From: Vicugna pacos
Taxonomy: Eukaryota; Chordata; Mammalia; Artiodactyla; Camelidae
Length of the DNA stretch: 64,000 nt
Direction: 5' to 3'
NCBI RefSeq assembly: GCF_048564905.1
Contig: NC_133007.1
Location: 6,634,001 to 6,698,000 of the forward strand
Within the stretch, counting starts at the first letter, position 1; each line of letters opens with the position of its first letter. The translations under genes were made by a program, and so were the position numbers. Positions 23,525 through 34,404 of this stretch are shown here, in pieces. The notes under the pieces are model-generated. The model was not told where the DNA came from. It saw nothing but the letters and a program-made list of their open reading frames with translations, and did not search any database.

Positions 23525-24265
23525 GAACAAACTAACCTTATTTATATTATAATTTGCCTCTTCCCAGAGCCCTACCTTCTCACTAAGAATTGGGATGAAC
23601 CCAAATCCAATATTTGGGTTCAGAAGGTTTTTCCCTCCAAGAATTGCTCCAAGAAGGAATCAGGAGTCGTCAGTCAGGGTAACGGCGCCTTTTCTTTCCC
23701 GCTCAGGCAGAGGTAGAGCGAGCAGGAGGAAGCCGTCTCTTCCCTCGTCCAGGCAGGGTCCTGGCCACGGCCTGTGAGCCGAAGTGCCGCCCCCCCCCCA
23801 CCCTGGCCCTGAGGCCAGCCTCCAGGCTCCTGAGGAGGGGTGGGCAAGCTCTCCCCTGGGAAAACCAGAGGGAGCAGGCCTTGCAGAAACACCCCTCTGT
23901 AACCTCCCTGAGGGTCTGAGGGGCCACATCTGGGACCTGGACTGCCTTTGACCCTCAGCACCAGCTGCTGACTGGGCCCCACAGCTCCCAGGACGTCAAG
24001 GTTCTGGTGCCACTGGGAGGCACAAAATCTCAGGCCAATCTGGGAGCTCAGCACCTCGGAGGAGAATTAGGAAGCTGAACATTCAAGATGAGGTTTTAGG
24101 GTTTCAGGGAGCTCTGGCTCTTCACTACGGCCACCTGGAAGTCCAGCCAGTGACTGACTTCACCAGGTTCAAAGTCAAATCTCCTTTCCGTCCCCTCCCC
24201 AACCCCCTCAAAGCACCTTCTCTCTGTGACTTCCCCATTTCTATAAATAACCCCACCTTCCTCCC
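23525..24265. other. Unique intergenic DNA
   Basis: GC-rich, with a run of ten C near 23791. Overlapping open frames on the minus strand (23660-24054) have no recognised domain. Confidence 0.45.
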
Positions 24266-24269
24266 AGCC

Positions 24270-24780
24270 AACATGTCAGTCATTTTTTATTCCTCCCAGG
24301 CCCACAACTCTCTGGCCCACACGTTTCCTCTCCCCTCCGTGAGTCTCCCTGAGGACGCAGCCTCCCTACTGCTCACACAGAGGCCTCCTACCTTGGCCCC
24401 TGGCGCTCTCTCTTCCCCTCAGTTCCCCTCTTAGACCACTGCAGAGACAGCCCTGACCTTGTGATGCCCCCATCAAAACTTTCACGGGACTCCACCTGCT
24501 ACTGAAGAAAACACAAGCTCTGCAATGGCATTAAGACACCACAGAACGGCCCCAACTCGCCTCCCGGGCCGGCTCTCCTTCCAGCGCCTCTCCATAGTTG
24601 GCACTCTGCCCAAATTCCCAGACGCACCCTGTGCTTCGGGGCCTGCTCTCTTCTCCATTTAGATTCTAGAAGCATCACCCTCCCAAATGTCTAAGTCCTG
24701 CTCATCCTTTGGGGCCATTTCAAAAGCCCTCTCCACGAAGCCCCTCCAGGCCCTCCTTCCCGGCGGCAGGGCAGCTCACT
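24270..24780 (+). mobile_element. L2 LINE fragment
   Basis: Typical L2 clauses: ccatcaaaactttcacggga, tccaaattcccag-like text, gtcctgctcatcctttgggg, ccatttcaaaagccctctcc, acgaagcccctcc. Confidence 0.55.
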
Positions 24781-24799
24781 GGGGGCACTCAGCCTCTGT

Positions 24800-24960
24800 T
24801 GTCCTGCGACCACAACTTGACCAGTGGCTTTGCCCTTTACTAGCTAAGTGATGGTGGGAGAGGCCCTTAGCAACACCTTCAGAGTTGCTGCAAAGACAGC
24901 ACAGCCTAATTGTGACAATGCATTCTAGGCACTCAATAAACAGTGGTGGATGCAGTCACT
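24800..24960 (+). mobile_element. MIR SINE, plus orientation
   Basis: Contains tttactagctaagtgatggt and the tail attctaggcactcaataaac, in MIR order. Confidence 0.55.
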
Positions 24961-25439
24961 TCTATCCTTTCTTCATGGGGCTCAGCTGGACCGGCATGAC
25001 ACGCGTGAATGGGCATCTCCCATCGAGCCCTCCCTGCTCCCTTCAGCTGTCCATTGGCCACATCTGGTGACCTCCTGGCTGGGGGCTTTCCAAGCTACAG
25101 CTAAGCCTGGCCTTCCTCGGGTTGCACCAGCCTCCCTGGCTGTGAGTGCTCCCACCCTGCTCCTCACAGCCCTGAACTGCACCCACAGGGCCAGCTCCAC
25201 GACATGCACATCCACTTGGGGTACCCCCACCACCCCCAGAGCTGCAAAGTGCTTCCAGCGCTGCCAACTGGTGATCTTCAAGTGACTTTAATGGGGAGAA
25301 AAAAACCATCACATGCTGGCTGATGCTAAATGGACCTGTTTGCACTAAATCAATCACACTTAGCTTTGTCGCTGCCTAATATGCTGTCCCGGTGCCTCAG
25401 TCATGAATTAGTTCCGTGCAGACTTCCCGCTTCAAGGAA

Positions 25440-25530
25440 GGTGATGGTGATTAGTCCCACTTTCCAAATGGGATGGGGAGACAGATGCTGATAGGGCCTC
25501 ACGTAGATGACAGGACAGATTTCTGGGAGA
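25440..25530 (-). mobile_element. MIR-like fragment
   Basis: The words attagtcccactttccaaat, gggatggggagacagatgct look like a decayed reverse MIR (cattttacagatggggaaactga). Confidence 0.35.
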
Positions 25531-25534
25531 GAAG

Positions 25535-27055
25535 GAGGTCACATCTCAGGGTCCCGGGGCTGGGGGAGGCAGCGCTGCCTGGAAGGAGCCCAGGAAGGGA
25601 CGCGAGAACGGAATTCTGAGAGGGCTCCAGGGATGGAGTCTGACGGGAAAGGTGCCAGGGGAGCGATGCTTCCAACCCAGGGCCAGTTTGTATTGTCCCC
25701 AGCAGAGAAAACAGATCATTCTGTGTGACCTTCGTGAAGTCACCGAGTACGGAGCGTGAACCCAAAGGAACACCAACCAGAGAAGCACAAAGCAGCAGAC
25801 TCAGTGTTGTTATTTTGTGTCTGCCCTGCTGCCTGGGGGCCTGCCTGGGGGAGGGGGGATATTCTGCCACCTGACAGGGGACAGTTCCCTCAGAGCCACT
25901 ATAAATCCCCACATGTGAAATTCTTTAAAGTCACTTCGCTAACAGCCTCAGGAATGCCCACTTCTACTCCCCAAGTGCACCACCTCTAAGCGCGTACCTG
26001 TCAACACGGCTTTTCTCCCCAGCCCTAGAAACCAACCACCACACTCTTTTCTGAAAGTCTGCGGGTGGTGGCAGCTCTGACTGGGACCCAAGCTTCACAG
26101 CGGCTGGGCAGGGCTGGGCTGGACCCCAGGCTGCTGTGACCGGAAACCAGCCTGCTCTCTCACCACCCCCTCCCTGCACCTACAGCCCACACGCTCTCAC
26201 TTCCTCTTTCCCAGAACATAAATACACAGCTTCACATGTTGGAGTTGGAGACACTTCGCATACCTTTTCCTACTCAGGCCTTCACTCTTTTCTGCTTTCA
26301 TTCCCACTTCCACCCCATTCAGGTCTTCCTCTCCACACAGCTTTGTCTTTCCCGCTCTCTCTTCCCCTTTTCCCTTCCCACCAAGAGCCCAGGAGCACCC
26401 ATTCCTTCTGTGCTTTCTTCCCTGCCCCCCACCCCCTGGCAGGCCTCGGTCTCCCTCTGTCCTGGAGGCCTGAGCCTACTCTCCTTTCCATCTCTACTCC
26501 ACCCAGAGCCTTTCTCTTCAGTTCTGAAGAAAGCTGGCCAGAGAAATCTGTCTCCTCCCTGTTGCCTCCCCCTCTCCACTCCCCCTACCCTGGCACACAA
26601 AAGGGGACGGAGGCACCAGATGGCCTGGTGCTAGCACAGGGGCTCGGGGAGGCTGCTGCCCCACCGAGGCCCCTGCTGGGCCTTCGAGCTAGTCCAAGCT
26701 GCTGCCCGGCCTGGTCGCCCAGCTGGGAGAGGAGCAGGGCGCAGGGCCAGCCTCCTCAGCGCGAGGCCAGCTCCCCCTGCCAGCTTCCCCTGCCCAGCCT
26801 GCCCCCGGGCCAGCCCGGGAAGCGGGGCAGGCTCACTGGCTGAAAAGCAGAGAGCGTCCCCACGTGTCTGAGCCTCAGCACCCAGGACCAGAGCTCAGTG
26901 GCCTGCGGGGACACGAGGCTTTCCCAGGAGGAGGAAGCCCACCCGGCAGCCTGCTCTTCCTATGAACAGGCTGTGCCAATGAGGGGCTTTGCGGTGGGTG
27001 AGTGGGCCACAGAGGGGCTCCCTGTCCCTCCCAATAACCTCAAAAAGTCTGACGA
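25535..27055. other. Unique DNA with a pyrimidine-rich tract
   Basis: Strongly C/T-rich from about 26150 to 26620. This bias creates a long Pro/Ser/Leu-rich open frame (26136-26843, plus) that is not a credible gene. Nothing else recognised. Confidence 0.5.
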
Positions 27056-27059
27056 TGCA

Positions 27060-27260
27060 GCAAATAGTGTTCATGGCTACCATTTATCCAGTGGTGAGCT
27101 AAGCCAGGCATTAAGCTAAGTCATTACTGTAATATCCCCAATCCTTCAGTAGTCCTGCCCGGTAAGTCCTGGGCTCCCCATTTTACAGACAAGGAAACTG
27201 AGGCTCAGACAATTTCAATGAGTCATTCCAAGCATCACAGCCAGAAAGCCAGTTAACACA
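27060..27260 (-). mobile_element. MIR SINE, minus orientation
   Basis: Nearly complete reverse MIR: ggctccccattttacagaca, aggaaactgaggctcagaca, then catcacagccagaaagcc. An AP-1 heptamer (27219-27225) lies within it. Confidence 0.75.
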
Positions 27261-27399
27261 GCTCAAAGTTTCTTCTCCAGTTAAGAGTCTGTAAATCTTG
27301 CAAAGGTAAGGTTCCAAAGGTGGGTACCTACTCTCTCTTTTTGCTCCAACTGCTGTACTAAAGTCCTTCAGGAAAGCCAAACAGTGCAGGGGTGGAAGT

Positions 27400-27545
27400 T
27401 TCCAATCTTGGCTGGCCAGGGCAAGCATGTGAGGGGCTTTTTAAAAATCAAGATTGCAGGACCCCACCTCTGTAGGTTCTGATGCACCCCCTCTCCGGGA
27501 GACACTCATGGAGGAGCAGGAACTGTGGGTGAGGCTGCCTTGGCC
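27400..27545. mobile_element. MER5-type hAT element fragment
   Basis: The run gaggggctttttaaaaatca, agattgcaggaccccacctc, tgtaggttctgatgca follows the MER5 interior. Confidence 0.5.
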
Positions 27546-27569
27546 GGTGGGGGGTGGGGGATGGTCTGT

Positions 27570-27715
27570 TACCAGTCATGTGACTTTAGGAAAAGGTAAT
27601 TTTATCCCTTGGAGCCTCAGTTTCCTGGTATAAATCACACAGAGGTGATGTTTACTTCACCAGTGCGTCATGAATATTGTATGGCCTGGTGCCAGGCATA
27701 CTGTAGGTAAACAGG
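27570..27715 (+). mobile_element. MIR SINE, plus orientation
   Basis: Contains gtcatgtgactttaggaaaa, ggagcctcagtttcctggta and tggtgccaggcatactgtag, in MIR order. Confidence 0.6.
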
Positions 27716-27719
27716 TGAT

Positions 27720-28685
27720 GTCAGCTCCCTTTCACTTCCCTTCAGAAATCCGAGGGTCCGGAGTCCAGACTCCAGAAGGCTAAAGAGAAAGGGGCGAAGC
27801 TCATGAATACTGTTCATGTTGCCTTGACCTTTGATTCCTGCCTTAATAAAAGCCCGTGACCCGCCCCAGGGTCCGCCAGCTCCCACAAGGCCGCAGGCAG
27901 TCGTGACCACAAGCCAGTGTGAGATAGGTGATTTCCAGGGGTGGGACCTCTGCTCTCAGAACTTCCATGGAAAGGGCTCAGAACTGCCCTACTCTACCCA
28001 CGAAAGGCCAAAACCCAGCCCTACTCAGAGTTTCTGTCAGTCCATCAAAGTGTTCGCTGGCTTGCCTTCCCTCAGCCACCAAAGCACATATGTCCAGAGC
28101 CACCCTTACCAGCTGCCCCCTCTGGACGGTGACAGGCTCACCCCCAGGTCCCAGCCCTTCTGTCCTCTCCAGCAACCATCAGCCCTCGGGCCACTCCCCG
28201 CTGCCAGTTCTGGGCTTCTCCTAGCTCCTGCCCAAAACCCTCTTCCCCACTGTGAAAGGCGACTGTCCCCAGATACCCCCTTTGCTGAGTCAGCTTTGAC
28301 TTAGCTCTGGCTCACCTTGAGGGTGGGCCCACTCCCCACAGCCTGGCTGACAACCCGTCCTTTACCCTTTTAACAGAGGAGAAGTGGGTTCTTGGAAATC
28401 CCAGGGACACTGAGCTCCCTCTCCAGAGTGTCCTGACCCAACATCCAGCATTCATTCCCAGGGGGAGCCCTGTCACACGGGCGCCACGATGGGCCTGTTC
28501 GGCTTCTCCGCCCCCGACCTGAGAAAAGGGGAGGCGGGGCCATTCCCCGGGATGTATAGACAAGGGTCAGTCACACAGGCGCCTGCAGCTGGTGGGTGGT
28601 GGGCTCAAGATTCAATTCCAGGACTTCTGACCCACCTTAGAGCATCTTCTACCCCAGTGCAGTCTATCATGAATGTATTGTTTTT
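27720..28685. other. Unique intergenic DNA
   Basis: No gene recognised. Contains the MARE-like motif at 28283. A 157-residue Pro/Ser-rich plus-strand frame (27831-28304) overlaps others and shows no domain. Confidence 0.45.
28283..28295. promoter_or_regulatory. MARE / NRF2-MAF-like motif
   Basis: TGCTGAGTCAGCT matches the 13-bp palindromic T-MARE (TGCTGAGTCAGCA) at 12 of 13 bases and includes a full AP-1 heptamer (28285-28291). Such sites bind MAF homodimers or NRF2-MAF pairs in oxidative stress. Not in a recognised repeat. Confidence 0.45.
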
Positions 28686-28689
28686 GCCC

Positions 28690-29310
28690 CCTTTGCTGCC
28701 CTGAGTCCACCAGCTCACCTGGGTCACCGTAACAGCCTCCCACGGTCAACTTGTTCCTATTCTTTGTCCCTAACATCCGTTTTCCACAACAGTCAGAGTC
28801 AGAGTGGTCTTTTTCAAGAAGTGATCACGTTACTTTCTCACTGTATGGGAAACAAAATCTATCTTCTGGTGGTGGCGTGTAAGACCCTGGGGGACCAGGC
28901 CCCACCTCCCTGCCCTGCTCCCCTGCACCTCCTTCCCCTCAGCCGCTACCTTCCAGCCAGCATGCCGGCCCCCTTTCCATTCCTCAAGCTTTCCCCTGGC
29001 CTGGGGGCTTTGCACTTGCTGTTTCTTCTCCTCCCCTCCTGTCACACTGTATATTACCCTATTTTGGTTTCTTCACAGCACTCATAACTATTTCCAAGTA
29101 TATGATTTACATACTTCATGGGTTGGTTTGGAGGTGTTTTGTTTGTTTTTGTTTGTTTTTTGTTGTTGTTGTTTTGTTTTTGTCATCTCTACTGCCCAAT
29201 CCCTCTCCCAGCGTGAGCTTCACGAGTTGACTTTGTCATGTTTCCCATGTGTCCCTCGGCCTGGAACAGCACCTGAACAATAGGAGGTCTCAGTAAGTAT
29301 CCGCTGAGTG
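28690..29310 (+). mobile_element. L2 LINE 3' region
   Basis: Long ordered match: caagaagtgatcacgttact, gtgtaagaccctgggggacc, gcctgggggctttgcacttg, then the terminal agtaagtatccgctgagtga. A T/G simple repeat (29137-29180) interrupts it. Confidence 0.7.
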
Positions 29311-29745
29311 AGCAGATGAAGGCTCAGGGGACCTCAGAGATGATGGGCAGCTGGCAGGCCGTCAGAATAGAGGGAAGCTGGGGCAGCTTCCCCTGCAGTA
29401 CAGGAACAGCCCCGCAGGGCCTCACAGTCAGCCACGCGAGAAAGCCCATCAGATCTGGAACATAAAGAAGGCAGTCGATTGCTTGGCCAAGGAGGGAGAG
29501 CTATTTGGCAATTAGGAGGGTAAAGAAAGGAGAATTGAAATGTTGGGTTTGTTCAGGTTGCTGTGGTATCTTAAGGCCACGCAAGGGGGTTTATGCAGTG
29601 GCTCAACAGGAGCAAACATGAAAACTTCTAGAAAGAGAGGAATTGGAAGGAAAGAGAAAGAACCAAGTGACTGGAATGGAAGGGCTCCCCAGGGCTTGTG
29701 CTCACGTGTGGGGGCTCACATGACCTTCAGAGAGGCCTCCTCCTC

Positions 29746-29997
29746 CAGAAGAGAAGAAAAAAGAAGAGGAAGGAGGGAGAAGAGGAGGGGGAGGAGAAGG
29801 GGGAGGGGGGGAGGAGGTGATGGTGAGGGAGGGGGAGGGGAGGAGGAGGAAGGGGAGGAGGGAGAGGAGGAGGGGGAGGAGGAGGGGGAGGAGGTGGATG
29901 GTGAGGGAGGGAGAGAGGAGGATGAGGAAGAGGAGGAGGAAGGAGAGTAAGAGGAGGAGGAGGGGGAGGAGTAAGAGAAGGAGGAGGGCGAGGAATA
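29746..29997 (+). repeat. Purine (GGA/GAGG) tract of 250 bp
   Basis: Almost uninterrupted purines on the plus strand, made of GGA, GAA and GGGGA words. A longer word (gaggtg-atggtgagggaggg) appears twice, at about 29813 and 29889, so the tract grew partly by duplication of a 77-bp unit. It opens false Glu/Gly-, Arg- and Pro/Ser-rich frames on both strands. Confidence 0.9.
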
Positions 29998-29999
29998 GC

Positions 30000-30485
30000 A
30001 GTTGTACACAAGATAGCCCAGTGACCACGAAGTGAGAGTACCAGTTTCCAGATGACCTTCTCAGTGAAGATCACCTGGGGAAATCCAAGCATGTCCCCCG
30101 ACTTCAGAGTAGCCAGCGTAGGCAGGGTGAGAGGTGGAGGGCGGGAAGCGGCACAGCTCCGCTGTGAAATGCTTGAGTTCCTCCCTGACCAGCTCCTCCA
30201 GCTGGGGCCACACTCTTCCTGCTCTGAAACTTGTGCTGGCAGTACTTCTCCCACTGCAGGCTGTTTCCCTGGGGACACTCAGTGCCTTGGGATCAACGTG
30301 ACACATCTCTCTGGAGCATCGATTTTACTTGATTATTTGGTGGGAGACATTATTTTGATTAAACATATAGGGATTTTATTTTGTAGCAGATACAAGATGC
30401 ATGTGAATTTTTAATATAAGACCTGTAGCAGTCTTATAAATAACCCAAGGGGTATTTACTCTCTCCCCTTGTTCAGAGGCATCAC
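30000..30485. other. Unique intergenic DNA
   Basis: No gene or clear repeat. The last 100 bases are A/T-rich. Confidence 0.4.
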
Positions 30486-30489
30486 TAGG

Positions 30490-30675
30490 AAGGGAAGAAT
30501 GGTGAATGGTTAGATGCACAGGCTCTAGTCTGCCTGAGTTTGAATCCAGGTTCTGCCCATATGATCTTGAACAAGTTACTCAACCTCTCTGTGCCTCAGT
30601 TTCTCCATCTGTGAAATAGACATGTGTGTGAAGGTCACAGGGTAAGCGCTAGGTAAGTGTCAGTTATTGCACTGC
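30490..30675 (+). mobile_element. MIR SINE, plus orientation
   Basis: Well-preserved MIR: gcacaggctctagtctgcct, gagtttgaatccaggttctg, caagttactcaacctctctg, tgcctcagtttctccatctg. Confidence 0.85.
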
Positions 30676-31039
30676 CCAGGACACTTGATTCCATGCCACC
30701 TTGAACCACCTTCTCTCCCCAACAAGACCAGTGGTAACACTGGGAGGGGGATAGTGATCTGGCTCTTGGGCATGACCGACCACGTACAGGCACCAGCAAC
30801 TTTCGCACTCATACCCCGCCCACTCCAGAGTGATGGCAGTGAGGGATCTGGGGGCTCTCACCTCAGAGCTCTGCTCTGTGCTACGGGCTTCCCTTACCTG
30901 CAAAACGCTTTACTTACCATTGCTATCTTTCCCTTTCCTCCCAACTCCTGCCCAGCCTCAGGGCTGGGGCTGGGACTAAAGTGAAGCAAAGTAGATGCTT
31001 AGGACACAAAATTTAAGGGGGTTCTCACTCCCAGAGTCG

Positions 31040-31200
31040 TGCAAGTGCTCCTGGCTCAGTTCAGATGTCACCTCCACCAAGAAGCCCTCCCTGAACCCCA
31101 TCCATCCAGCTTTTCTTGGATGTCCCTCACTGCTCTCACTTCCAATCAGATTCCACTGCCTGCTGACTGTCTGGCTCCCTGACCAGACCCAGACGCGCTG
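31040..31200 (+). mobile_element. L2 LINE fragment
   Basis: ggctcagttcagatgtcacc followed by tccaccaagaagccctccct matches the most conserved L2 clause. Confidence 0.6.
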
Positions 31201-31204
31201 CAGA

Positions 31205-31950
31205 AGGTTGGGCGCATATCATCATCCTTTTTCCTTCTGCAGAGCCTCACGCTGGCGGAGTGCAGCGGGGAACACAGTGATTGCCTGGTGGATAAAGGCT
31301 GAAGGAATCATTCTTGAGGAGAATCATTCCCTGAAGCCTGTAAAAGTGTAATCGCCCAGGTCGGGTGATGAGACTAGAAAAGAGAGGTGAGGGAGGGAGG
31401 GGGAAGAAGGGGAGAGTAGTGGGAGCACTGGGGTGGCTTGCAGCAGACATGTCCCCACCTGAGGGGCAGACACCCAAGAGAGGGGGAAAGCACTTCCTTC
31501 TCCTTCCTGACAGATGTGGAACTCCAGACCTCACCCCGTCACTCCTTCGTTCACGCAGCCATTCTGTGCTGAGCACCAGCTGGCGCCAGCCACTCCGTTA
31601 GAGCGAAGAGGCAGAGATGGGTGGGCAGACCGCTCCCCCGGGGCTCCCAGCTCTGTTTCTGCTTCTGCCCGTGTTGATTATGCGCCACTACGTGCTTGAT
31701 GCTGACATATGAGTCACGGTGACCTCAGCCTTTGGGCCACCTCTGACCATCCTACTGCAGGAATTGTGCTTCCGGGGAGACGCAGTGAGGTGTGCTGAGC
31801 ACAGAGGAGAAAAATCAGGAGGGTGAGCTGTGGGGCCTCGGGTATCACTGGTCCTCTCATCCCTGGTCCCCATCCCATACCCTGTCCCTTGTGACAATCC
31901 TGATAGGCCCCCAATGGCCAAAAGACAACCCCCACACTGAAAACCCGCCT
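31205..31950. other. Unique intergenic DNA with one composite motif
   Basis: No gene recognised. Holds the AP-1/ERE-like composite at 31710. Open frames are short and overlap each other. Confidence 0.4.
31710..31724. promoter_or_regulatory. Overlapping AP-1 and ERE-like motif
   Basis: TGAGTCACGGTGACC. The first seven bases are a perfect AP-1 site. Bases 31712-31724 (AGTCA-CGG-TGACC) match the oestrogen response element GGTCANNNTGACC at all but one fixed position. Overlap of the two would make binding mutually exclusive. Confidence 0.4.
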
Positions 31951-31954
31951 CTAA

Positions 31955-32075
31955 ACAGGAGAGGCCACAGGAGGCAGTGGAAGGAGCAGGATGGTTGCCT
32001 GGATTTGAACCCCAGGCTTGGCAGGTAGCTGCTGAGTAACTGTGGGTGTACCAGCTAGGCTGTCTGCGCCCCAAT
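31955..32075 (+). mobile_element. MIR SINE 5' half
   Basis: cagtggaaggagcaggatgg, ttgcctggatttgaacccca, then gctgctgagtaactgtggg follow MIR. Confidence 0.65.
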
Positions 32076-32079
32076 CCCA

Positions 32080-33045
32080 GCCCTGGTGACTAGGTGACAA
32101 CGTATGCAAAGGACCCGCACCATCGCCAGGAGGTCTCTGCAAACTCGAACTCTGTTCCTTTGAATAATGACTCTGTGATATATCCTGGTAGCTTTATAAA
32201 ATTTCTTTTTGTAGTTGGTATGTTTCAATGTCTCCCCAACTTAAAACACTATTTTCTAAGGCTGTTTACTTGTCAGATAACCACCAAAGTGTTCAAGTAC
32301 CAGAGAATTCTGCTTCTGGTCAGCAGAGACCCGAGCTCCATTCTGGGAACAGGAGGCACAAAGTAGGGGCAGCCATCTCCACTCGGGGCATCTGGAAATG
32401 CTAACCTAAAGGGAGGAAGCTTGGGCTGGGTCAGAAGACATAAATGGGAGTAGGGGCAGTGAGCTGGGACAATGGGCAGAACAGAAAAAAAGGCCAGCGG
32501 GAAAAGACCTGCGGGGCGGGGGAGCATCTGGCACCCTGGCGGAACTGCAAACAGGTCCCAAGCCTGGGGACCTGGAGAGGGACGTAGCACTACAAGTGAC
32601 CAAGGTCCAGTCCAAAATGATCTTTTATTCAAAATAACGGGTTTGCGTTTATCCTGAAAGCCACAGCGAGGCACTCTCCAGCAGAAGGCTGGATGGGAAA
32701 GGGCAAGGAAGGCTCCAGGCAGAGGCACTGTAATGACCAAGCTGATACATTATTAGAGTCTGGATTAGGACAGTAGCCCAGGAATGAAAAAAAGGAAGTG
32801 GATTCAAAACATGTTTAGATGGTAAGGAAAGCAAATCCAGAAAGCAGGTTTGAGAGAAAGGGAAGTCTCTAGGATAGTTTCCACATTTCAGGCGGCTAGA
32901 CCAACAGCCATTTACTTAGGCAGGGAACACAGGAGGGGACAATAATAGTGAACTTGGTTTTGAATAAAATGAGTTTGAAATACTTGAAGGACATCTAGGT
33001 GGTGTCCTACAGAACTTGGCAAGCGACACCGAGTTCACCAAGTCT
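32080..33045. other. Unique intergenic DNA
   Basis: No gene recognised. Slightly purine-rich, with no long plausible open frame. Confidence 0.4.
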
Positions 33046-33049
33046 GGTG

Positions 33050-33150
33050 AGTACTCTTAGGACTCCCAGGTTTTGTGTTCTCATCTGTAAAATGGGGCTG
33101 ATACCTACTTCTTAGAATTATTGAGAGAATGTTGACCACACAAGATAGCC
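33050..33150 (+). mobile_element. MIR SINE fragment, plus orientation
   Basis: gttctcatctgtaaaatggg followed by gctgatacctacttcttaga matches the MIR 3' half. Confidence 0.65.
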
Positions 33151-33259
33151 ATGGGAAAACGCCAAGTCCCCTAACTGGCTTCTGGTGGAGATGCCATGAA
33201 TATTTGTTGAACCTGAAGGTGATGGTGACCATTGATGTTTCTTTGTTTGAATACCTTTA

Positions 33260-33344
33260 TTTCTTCTTTTTCTTTTTGTCTTGAAGCATAGTTGATTTAC
33301 AATGTTGTGTTAGTTTCTGGTGAACAGCATAGCGATCAGTTTTA

Positions 33345-33398
<54 letters not shown>

Positions 33399-33760
33399 TA
33401 TTCTTTTTCATTATAGGTTATTACAAGATATTGAATCTAGTTCCCTGTGCTATACCATAGAACTTTGTGGTTTATCTATTTTATATATAGTAGTTTGTAT
33501 CTGCTAATCTCAATCTCCTAATTTATCCCTCCCCTCCTTTCCCCTTTGGTAACCGTAAGTTTGTTTTCTATGTTGGTGAGTCTATTTCTGTTTTGTAAAT
33601 AAATTCGTCTCATTTTTTTAGATTCCACATGTAAGTGATATCATGTGATATTTGTCTTTCTCTTTCTGCTTTACTTCACTTTGTATCATCATCTCTAGGT
33701 CCAATGATGTTGCTGCAAATGGCATTATTTCATTCTTTTTTATGGCTGAGTAATATTCCA

Positions 33761-33792
<32 letters not shown>

Positions 33793-33888
33793 ATTCCACA
33801 TCTTTATCTATTCATCTGATGATGGACATTAAGTTGCTTCCATGTGTTGGCTATTGTAAATAGTGCTGCTATGAACATTGGGGTGCAG
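33260..33888 (-). mobile_element. 5'-truncated L1 with perfect target-site duplications
   Basis: A 629-bp reverse-complemented artiodactyl-type L1 3' end: catagttgatttacaatgtt, ttcattataggttattacaa, tatggctgagtaatattcca, ctattgtaaatagtgctgct. It is flanked by identical 14-mers TTTGAATACCTTTA at 33246-33259 and 33889-33902, so both ends are exact. The A-rich tail appears as T-rich text after 33260. Low divergence from the remembered consensus suggests a fairly young insertion. Confidence 0.92.
33347..33398 (+). repeat. (TA)n(CA)n microsatellite inside the L1
   Basis: About 20 TA units then about six CA units. A second (GT)n run lies at 33768-33792 in the same L1. Both are likely length-variable. 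Confidence 0.95.
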
Positions 33889-33904
33889 TTTGAATACCTT
33901 TACC

Positions 33905-34280
33905 ACACATGCTCATCATGGTCTCCTAGGGCAGGTCTGGCTATGTGGAGAGGACTGTGGTCAGAGTTGCCAGGAGACTAGCTGCTGAGAAGGGAGCTCT
34001 TTGCATCCACCTCCTCAGCTCCCATGCCAGGGAGGTGCGTCACTTCTTCTTGCTCCCCCACAGCCTCCCTGCCCCAACGGGATTCCAGAGACAGGAGGCA
34101 CTCCCCGGCCTGACTCAGGTGAACTGTCATGCATTTGCCCTGAGGCACATCTTGCTCTGGGAAGATAAACAGGTTTTTATTACCTCCACCTTAGGACAAA
34201 GCCCAAGCCTCTGGCTGCTGTAGGAGGCTCTACAGGAAGGCTTTCCCAGGAAGAAAAAATGACCTCTAGTTGCAGTATGC
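33905..34280. other. Unique intergenic DNA
   Basis: No gene recognised; one AP-1 heptamer at 34111-34117. Confidence 0.4.
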
Positions 34281-34284
34281 AGGC

Positions 34285-34400
34285 CCCTGGCTAGACTGTG
34301 AGCTCCTTGAGGGGAGGTCCCTGTTTCCTCCTGGCACCTAGCAATGTGCCCATCTGAGTACGCAGTCAAGGAAGGTTTGTTGAATTTTAATTCCTTTGTA
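34285..34400 (+). mobile_element. L2 LINE 3' end
   Basis: agactgtgagctccttgagg, ggaggtccctgtttcctcct, gcacctagcaatgtgcc, ending gaaggtttgttgaattt, is the L2 terminus. Confidence 0.7.
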
Positions 34401-34404
34401 ATTT

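Noticed and set aside
26136-26843. 235-residue plus-strand open frame
   Set aside because: Pro/Ser/Leu-rich translation of a pyrimidine tract, with no domain or splice context.
29540-30278. Open frames through the purine tract (Glu/Gly-rich on plus, Pro/Ser/Leu-rich on minus)
   Set aside because: Direct product of a GGA simple repeat.
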